NCBI GenBank assembly: GCA_963843275.1
Contig: CAWJJM010000012.1
Location: 1 to 64,000, forward strand
Reading direction: 5' to 3'
From: CAWJJM01 sp963843275
GTDB taxonomy: Bacteria > Acidobacteriota > Thermoanaerobaculia > Multivoradales > JBCCEF01
Length of the DNA: 64,000 nt
The position numbers and the translations under genes are program-made. The notes beneath the pieces were generated by a model. It saw only the letters and a program-made list of their open reading frames with translations. It had not been told where the DNA came from and made no database searches. Below are positions 59,639 through 64,000 of the stretch, piece by piece. The number at the start of each line of letters is the position of its first letter. Position 1 is the first letter of the stretch.

Positions 59639-60582
59639 ATGCCCCTCGAGAACCTGCTGCGGACCGCCGGGCCACTGCTGGCCGCGGCGGGGACGGCGCT
59701 CGCCGCCGACCTGCTGATCGCGCGCCGCGACCCGCCGCCCGGGTTCGCCAGCCCCTGGCGCCGGGCGACCGCGGCCGGGCTGCTCGGCGCCATCTTCTAC
59801 GCCGCCGTGTTCGCGCCGCTCGGCGCGCTCGGCCTCGAGGTCGATCTCGACCTCTCCCAGACCCGGCCCTGGGAGCTGTTCAGCCTGCACGCCCTGCTGG
59901 TCGTGGTGCTGGCCGGCTGGGGCGCCCTGGCCTACGCCGGCCGCGCCGGCCGGCGGTCGGAGGGGGCGGCGGCCGCCCCCTCCCCGAGGCGGCTGCCGAA
60001 GCCCCTGCCGGCGGGATCGGCCCCGACGGCGGGACGCCGCCGCCCGCGGCCGCCCCGGCCGCCGCCGCCGCGGGAGACGCGGGCCTGGGCGGCCGGCTGG
60101 CGCGCGCCTTCCGCCTCGCCGCCGCCGCGCCCGGACGCGAGATCCTCCTCGGGCTGGGCGCCGGCATCGCGATCTGGGGCGGGGTGATCGTGGCGCTGAT
60201 GGCGATCGCCGGCGTCCTGCTGGCGGTCGGCGCGCGCGACCTGCTGCCCACGGCGCCGCCGGAGATGGTGACCTTCATCGTCTCGCAGTCGGTCGCCGTG
60301 CGCGCCGGGGCGGCGATCTCGGCCGGGCTGGTCGAGGAGACCTTCTTCCGCGGCTTCCTGCAGCCCCGCCTCGGCATCGCCTTCTCCTCCGCCCTCTTCA
60401 TCCTCGCCCACTTCAGCTACGGCGAGCCGTTCATGCTGGTCGGCGTCGCGCTGCTGTCGGTCGTCTACGGGCTGCTGGCCCGCGCCCGCGGCAACGTCTG
60501 GGCCGCGGTGGCGGCCCACGCCGTCTTCGACGCGGTGCAGCTGCTGGTGGTGGTGCCCTGGGCGGTGGAGCAGCTCGGCTGA
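59639..60582 (+). CDS. CPBP-family intramembrane glutamic protease (one-base frameshift)
   Basis: A multi-pass Abi/CAAX-type protease. The catalytic EExxxR motif is in LVEETFFRGFLQPRLG and the histidine motifs are in FILAHFSYGEPF and AVAAHAVFDAVQL. The first 100 residues (LLRTAGPLLAAAGTALAADL) are in one frame. The catalytic part is in another. The switch lies between about 59960 and 60030, in C- and G-rich linker sequence, and one missing base explains it. The natural protein is about 314 residues. TATGAT at 59568-59573 gives a leader of about 60 nt. Substrates are unknown. Confidence 0.8.
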
Positions 60583-60709
60583 GGGCGCGCGTCGGTGCGT
60601 TCCCGGGGCGCGGCCGTCGCCCGCGACGGGCCGCTCGGTGCCGGGGCCTGCCGGCGCGCGACGCTCTGCTAGACTGCGCTGCCACTTGGCTGCGACTTGA
60701 GACCGCGTG

Positions 60710-61192
60710 ATGGGTTCCGACGACCGCCAGTTCCACCTCGCCATCGACAGCAGGCTGGAGAACATCGAGTTCGTCCAGGTCGTGCTGAACGATGCCCTCG
60801 AGCGCCTCGGGCTCGACGAGGACACCCGCCACTGGGTGGACCTCGCCACCCGCGAGGCCGTCGCCAACGCGATCAAGCACGGCAATCGCGGCCAGATCGG
60901 CAAGCAGGTGGAGATCGACCTCGGGGTCGACGGCGCCGAGGTGGTGGTGCGGGTCGCGGACCGCGGGCGCGGCTTCGACCCGGGCCGGGTCAACGACCCG
61001 CGCTCGCCGGAGAACCTGCTGCGCCCCAACGGGCGCGGGCTCTTCTACATGCAGAGCTTCATGGACCGGGTCGAGTACGAGGAGCGGCCCGGCGGCGGCA
61101 CGGTGGTGATCCTGCGCAAGCAGGTGTTCGAGGGGGAGACGGAGAGCGGCGCCGGCTCGCGGGCCGAGCCGGCGCGGGACGCGGATCGATAG
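60710..61192 (+). CDS. RsbW/SpoIIAB-like anti-sigma factor kinase (HATPase)
   Basis: A 160-residue GHKL ATPase of the partner-switching type. The N-box is REAVANAIKHGN, the G1 box is VADRGRGFDP and the G2 region is NGRGLFYMQSFMDRVEYE. Such kinases bind a sigma factor or phosphorylate an STAS antagonist. A GTG three bases before the ATG is an alternative start. TAGACT at about 60670 is a probable -10 box. The antagonist gene follows by 9 bp. No sigma factor gene is adjacent. Confidence 0.9.
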   Translation: MGSDDRQFHLAIDSRLENIEFVQVVLNDALERLGLDEDTRHWVDLATREAVANAIKHGNRGQIGKQVEIDLGVDGAEVVVRVADRGRGFDPGRVNDPRSPENLLRPNGRGLFYMQSFMDRVEYEERPGGGTVVILRKQVFEGETESGAGSRAEPARDADR

Positions 61193-61201
61193 GAGGTCGG
61201 A

Positions 61202-61537
61202 ATGAAGATCAATATCCGGGAGCGGGACGGGGTGACCATCCTCGAGCCCAAGGGGAAGATCACCATCGGCGTGGGCGACGTGGCGCTGCGCGAGCAGGTG
61301 CAGGAGACGTTGGCCAGCGGGGCGCGCAACCTGCTGATCGACATGTCCGGGGTGTCCACCATGGACTCCTCCGGGGTCGGCGAGCTGGTCTCGACCTACA
61401 CCAGCGTCAACAACCGCGGCGGCAAGCTCAAGCTCCTCAAGCTGCCGCCCAAGGTGTCGGACATCCTGCAGATCACCCAGCTGATCACGGTGTTCGAGGT
61501 CTACGACGAAGAGGAGGAGGCGATCCGCTCCTTCTAG
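61202..61537 (+). CDS. STAS-domain anti-sigma factor antagonist (SpoIIAA/RsbV-like)
   Basis: A 111-residue single STAS domain. GKITIGVGDVALREQV and LLIDMSGVSTMDSSGVGELV are diagnostic, with the phosphorylatable serine in DSSG near residue 56. Unphosphorylated, it would displace the RsbW-like partner encoded 9 bp upstream. The RsbU-like phosphatase at 44727-45965 could reactivate it. AGGAGGT precedes the ATG. Confidence 0.95.
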   Translation: MKINIRERDGVTILEPKGKITIGVGDVALREQVQETLASGARNLLIDMSGVSTMDSSGVGELVSTYTSVNNRGGKLKLLKLPPKVSDILQITQLITVFEVYDEEEEAIRSF

Positions 61538-61579
61538 ACGGCGGCACGCCGGCCGGCGCGCCCCCGGGCGGGGCGGGGT

Positions 61580-62974
61580 TCACACGGTCCGGGAGTACTG
61601 GACCTCGGGGCGCGCCGTCAGGTAGGCGTCGAAGGCCATCGCCACGTTGCGGACCAGCAGGCGGCCGGTGGGGGAGACCTCGATGCGGTCGTGCCCCAGG
61701 TCGACCAACCCGTCCGCGGCCATCGGCTCGAGCGCCGCCAGCGCGTCGGCGAAGTGGCGGTCGAAGTCGAGCTCCCAGCGCCCCTCGAGCTCCCGCTTGT
61801 CGAGGCGGAAGCGCGACATGATCGAGACGATCGCTTCGCGCCGCAGCAGGTCCTCCCACGACATCACCAGGCCGCGCCGGGTGGCGAAGCCGCCCGCCAC
61901 CACGGCCTCGCCGTACTCGCTCACCCCGCGCGCGTTCTGCGCGTAGCCGTCGGCCACCTGGCCGATCGACGAGGCGCCGAAGGCCAGCAGGTCGGTCTCG
62001 GCACAGGTCGAGTAGCCCTGGAAGTTCCGCGTCAGGGTGCGGTCGCGCAGCGCCTGCGCCAGCGGGTCGGTCGGCTTGGCGAAGTGGTCCATGCCGACGA
62101 AGATCCAGCCCTCCGCGGTCAGCGTCGCGATGGTCTGCTCGAGGAGGGTCAGCTTGTCCTCGGGGCCGGGCAGGGCGTCGCCCTCGATCGCGCGCTGGTG
62201 GGGGAAGGCGCGCGGCAGGTAGGCGAAGTTGAACAGCGCGATGCGGTCCGGAGACATCCGCACCACCTCGGCCACGGTCTCGGCGAAGCTGGCGGGGGTC
62301 TGGTGCGGCAGGCCGTAGATCAGGTCGACGTTGATCGAGGTCATGCCGCGCTCGCGGGCCCCCTCGATCACGCCCCAGGTCAGCGCCGCCGGCTGCAGCC
62401 GGTTGACCGCCCGCTGCACCCGCGTGTCGAGATCCTGGACCCCCATCGACAGCCGGTTGACGCCGGAGGCGGCGAGGGCGTCGAGGTGCTCGGACGAGCA
62501 GCGCCGCGGGTCGACCTCGACGCCGATCTCGCAGTCGTCGGCCACCTCGAAGTGGCGCCGGATGTCGCCCATCAGGCCGCGCACCTCGTCCGGCGTGATG
62601 AAGGTCGGGGTGCCGCCGCCCCAGTGGATCTGCACCACCGGGCGGCCGGCGGCGCCGGCGTGCTGCGCCGCCAACTCCATCTCGCGGTCGAGCAGCGGCA
62701 GGTAACGGCTGGCGCGCGCCGGGTCACGGGCGATGGTGACGTTGCAGCCGCAGAAGAAGCAGCGCGTCTGACAGAACGGGATGTGGAGGTAGAGCGACAG
62801 CGGCAGGCCGCGCTCCCGGCTGCGCGCGAGCAGGTGCTCGTAGTCGCGCGGCCCGAACTCCTCGGAGAACTGCGGCGCCGTGGGGTACGAGGTGTAGCGG
62901 GGGCCCGGCCGGTCGTACTTCTTGATCAGCTCGCGGTCGAAGGCCACCGGCTGCCAGAGGTCGGCGGAAGTCAT
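61580..62974 (-). CDS. hemN: Oxygen-independent coproporphyrinogen III oxidase
   Basis: HemN is a radical SAM enzyme making protoporphyrinogen IX without oxygen. The 464-residue protein has GPRYTSYPTAPQF, the iron-sulfur motif FCQTRCFFCGCNV (CxxxCxxCxC), HWGGGTPTFI, GVEVDPRRCS and LIYGLPHQTP. FNFAYLPRAFPHQRAIE lies near residue 270. The start is ATG 62974, with GAGGAGA upstream. Next to it lie a DUF1858 gene and a Crp/Fnr regulator, a context of low oxygen or nitric oxide response. Confidence 0.96.
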   Translation of the reverse strand: MTSADLWQPVAFDRELIKKYDRPGPRYTSYPTAPQFSEEFGPRDYEHLLARSRERGLPLSLYLHIPFCQTRCFFCGCNVTIARDPARASRYLPLLDREMELAAQHAGAAGRPVVQIHWGGGTPTFITPDEVRGLMGDIRRHFEVADDCEIGVEVDPRRCSSEHLDALAASGVNRLSMGVQDLDTRVQRAVNRLQPAALTWGVIEGARERGMTSINVDLIYGLPHQTPASFAETVAEVVRMSPDRIALFNFAYLPRAFPHQRAIEGDALPGPEDKLTLLEQTIATLTAEGWIFVGMDHFAKPTDPLAQALRDRTLTRNFQGYSTCAETDLLAFGASSIGQVADGYAQNARGVSEYGEAVVAGGFATRRGLVMSWEDLLRREAIVSIMSRFRLDKRELEGRWELDFDRHFADALAALEPMAADGLVDLGHDRIEVSPTGRLLVRNVAMAFDAYLTARPEVQYSRTV

Positions 62975-63112
62975 CGGTCTCCTCGGGGTCTCTCTGCGGG
63001 CGGTCGGCCGCGCGCGCGGCACGTCCCGCGTGTGCCTACGATGCCGCAACCGGGGCCGCGTCGCACCACCCGCGAGGGCGGGCGCGGCGCGCCGCCCCGC
63101 CCCGGCGTACGG

Positions 63113-63316
63113 TCAGGGAGGGTCGGCGGCGGCGCGCACCTCGGCGAGCAGGTCGTCGGCCGGGACGCCGTAGTGCCGGGCGGCCTCGGCCAGGGTCTCG
63201 AACGGGGCCATGGCGCAGCCGGGGCAGGCCATCTTGCGGCGCAGGAAGACCTTGACCACCGGCGGCCGGCCGGCGAGCAGCTCCTCGAGGTTGTCCCACA
63301 GCTCGATGCGCGGCAT
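63113..63316 (-). CDS. DUF1858 domain protein
   Basis: A 67-residue protein with the DUF1858 pattern RKMACPGCAMAPFETLAEAA, including a CPGC motif, then HYGVPADDLLAEV. DUF1858 is found alone or fused to hybrid-cluster-type or ScdA/YtfE-like proteins involved in nitrosative stress and iron-sulfur repair. GGAGG stands 5 nt before the ATG. The upstream palindrome at 63365-63378 and a TACGCT -10 box (63337-63342) give it an apparent Fnr-type activated promoter. Confidence 0.9.
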   Translation of the reverse strand: MPRIELWDNLEELLAGRPPVVKVFLRRKMACPGCAMAPFETLAEAARHYGVPADDLLAEVRAAADPP

Positions 63317-63364
63317 GGCGCCTCCTTTTCCCGCCCAGCGTAGCGGCGCCGCGGCGCCCGTTCC

Positions 63365-63378
63365 TTGCGCCGGCGCAA
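63365..63378. promoter_or_regulatory. Crp/Fnr-type palindromic operator upstream of the DUF1858 gene
   Basis: TTGCGCCGGCGCAA is a perfect 14-bp palindrome with the TTG-N8-CAA frame of Fnr/Dnr-family sites. Its centre (63371.5) lies 41.5 nt before the transcription start expected from TACGCT at 63337-63342 on the minus strand. That is the class II activator position. It sits between the regulator gene and the DUF1858 gene. Confidence 0.65.
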
Positions 63379-63397
63379 ACAGCGCTGCCGCCGGGCG

Positions 63398-64000
63398 TCA
63401 CTCGCCGCGCGAGGCCGCCAGGTCCTCGGCGACCGCCACCAGGCGGTGCGGGTGGCGGACCACGACCCGCTCGCGCCCCACCGCGACGATCCCCTCGCTC
63501 TCCCAGCCGGAGAGGATGCGGCTGACCGAGAACAGCGTCGTGCCGGTCATCTCGGCGAGGTCCTGGCGCGACAGCGGCAGGTCGATGAGGATGCCCTCGT
63601 CGGTGCGGCGGCCGGCCTGCCGGACCAGCCGCACCAGGGCGCGCGCCACCCGCTGCGCCACCCGCTCGGTGGCCAGCTCGCGGAAGCGGTCCTGCAGCTC
63701 GCGCATGCGCTCGGAGATCGTGCCGGTGGTCTTCAGCGCGAGCTGCGGGTGCTCGCCGGCCAGCCGCTGGACGAGCTCGCGTGGCCAGGCGACCAGCCTC
63801 CCCTTCTCGACCACCTCGGCGTTGACCGGGTACTTCGCGTCGGGCAGCAGCGCCACGCCGCCGAAGATCTCGCCGGGGCCGAAGAAGCGCACCACCACCT
63901 CCTGGCCCTCGCTGCCGACCTGGGTGAGCTTGACCCGCCCGCGGACGACGAAGAAGAGCTGCTCGGCCGGGTCGCCCTGGTGGAAGAGACGCTCGCGGCG
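63398..64000 (-). CDS. Crp/Fnr-family transcriptional regulator, cut by window edge
   Basis: At least 200 residues are present; the N-terminus lies beyond base 64000. The cyclic-nucleotide-binding-like domain is visible from LFHQGDPAEQLFFVVRGRVKL through VVVRFFGPGEIFGGVALL. A long dimer helix and a winged helix with LPLSRQDLAEMTGTTLFSVSRILSGWESEGIV complete the protein. No cysteine cluster of the Fnr type appears in the visible part, so a heme-type (Dnr) or other sensor is possible. It is encoded just upstream of the probable Crp/Fnr operator and of the DUF1858 and hemN genes, so it likely controls them. Confidence 0.9.
   Translation of the reverse strand, partial: RRERLFHQGDPAEQLFFVVRGRVKLTQVGSEGQEVVVRFFGPGEIFGGVALLPDAKYPVNAEVVEKGRLVAWPRELVQRLAGEHPQLALKTTGTISERMRELQDRFRELATERVAQRVARALVRLVRQAGRRTDEGILIDLPLSRQDLAEMTGTTLFSVSRILSGWESEGIVAVGRERVVVRHPHRLVAVAEDLAASRGE

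Noticed and set aside
62975..63112. Second Fnr box before hemN
   Set aside because: A TTGCGGCATCGTA block near 63040-63055 has only one half of the palindrome, and no -10 box stands at the right distance.
1..64000. tRNA or rRNA genes
   Set aside because: I read the gaps between genes and saw no cloverleaf-like or rRNA-like segment; most gaps are shorter than 150 bp.

Overview
The window has two parts that do not belong together. Positions 1 to about 3876 are AT-rich DNA typical of a Bacillaceae chromosome, carrying the classic minus-strand run sigW-rsiW-cdaA-cdaR-glmM (envelope-stress sigma factor and anti-sigma factor, c-di-AMP synthase and its regulator, phosphoglucosamine mutase). From about 3877 to the end the DNA is very GC-rich and codes densely for a Gram-negative bacterium with an outer membrane. 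It has TolC, EmrA and EmrB-type efflux genes, a beta-barrel protein, many GTG/TTG starts and 4-bp stop/start overlaps. The secreted repeat protein at 34604-36673, with its duplicated WFFN domain, together with the PATAN and rhomboid genes, recalls Acidobacteriota of the Thermoanaerobaculia type. That placement is an inference. At the junction sigW (minus) and a TetR-like gene (plus) are both cut at the same base, and no mobile element is visible. A chimeric assembly is the simplest reading. The first 1.6 kb of GC-rich sequence is full of frameshifts, as at a poorly covered contig end.

Layout of the GC-rich part. 3.9-8.2 kb: tripartite MFS drug efflux (TolC-EmrA-EmrB) behind a TetR tail. 8.2-16.0 kb (minus): a tightly overlapped operon of pyruvate kinase, rhomboid protease, a metallophosphoesterase with an inserted domain, a QAT-family ABC ATPase, a binding-protein/permease fusion, histidine betaine synthase EgtD and a DedA protein. 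16.2-23.8 kb: surface-polysaccharide type glycosyltransferases. 23.8-29.0 kb: DUF177-rpmF-plsX-fabD-fabG-acpP-fabF, the fatty-acid cluster, without fabH. 29-38 kb: patatin, TlpA-like thioredoxin, S9 peptidase, PHP phosphatase, secreted repeat protein, nucleoside transporter. 38-41 kb: BlaR1-like M56 peptidase with BlaI and a double operator. 41-46 kb: enoyl-CoA hydratase, fluoride channel with DUF190, PBP4-type carboxypeptidase, RsbU-like phosphatase. 46-54 kb: beta-helix acyltransferase, 3-methyladenine glycosylase, methyltransferase, ATP-grasp protein with amino acid permease, sulfatase, PATAN protein. 54-57 kb: glutaryl-CoA dehydrogenase-like, GlpX and Dcd. 57-64 kb: outer-membrane protein with subtilase, CPBP protease, RsbW/RsbV-type pair, HemN, DUF1858 protein and a Crp/Fnr regulator.

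Two cross-cutting signals stand out. First, an interspersed repeat of about 90 bp sits directly after the stop codon of three unrelated genes, always in the same orientation as the gene. It carries a hairpin whose stem changes in a base-pair-preserving way between copies. This is the best candidate here for an undescribed element. Second, at least eight genes have a TANNNT -10 hexamer only 7-9 nt before the start codon, which predicts common leaderless transcription. Single-base frameshifts in otherwise intact genes (glmM, plsX, the PHP phosphatase, the CPBP protease) suggest residual long-read indels rather than true gene decay.
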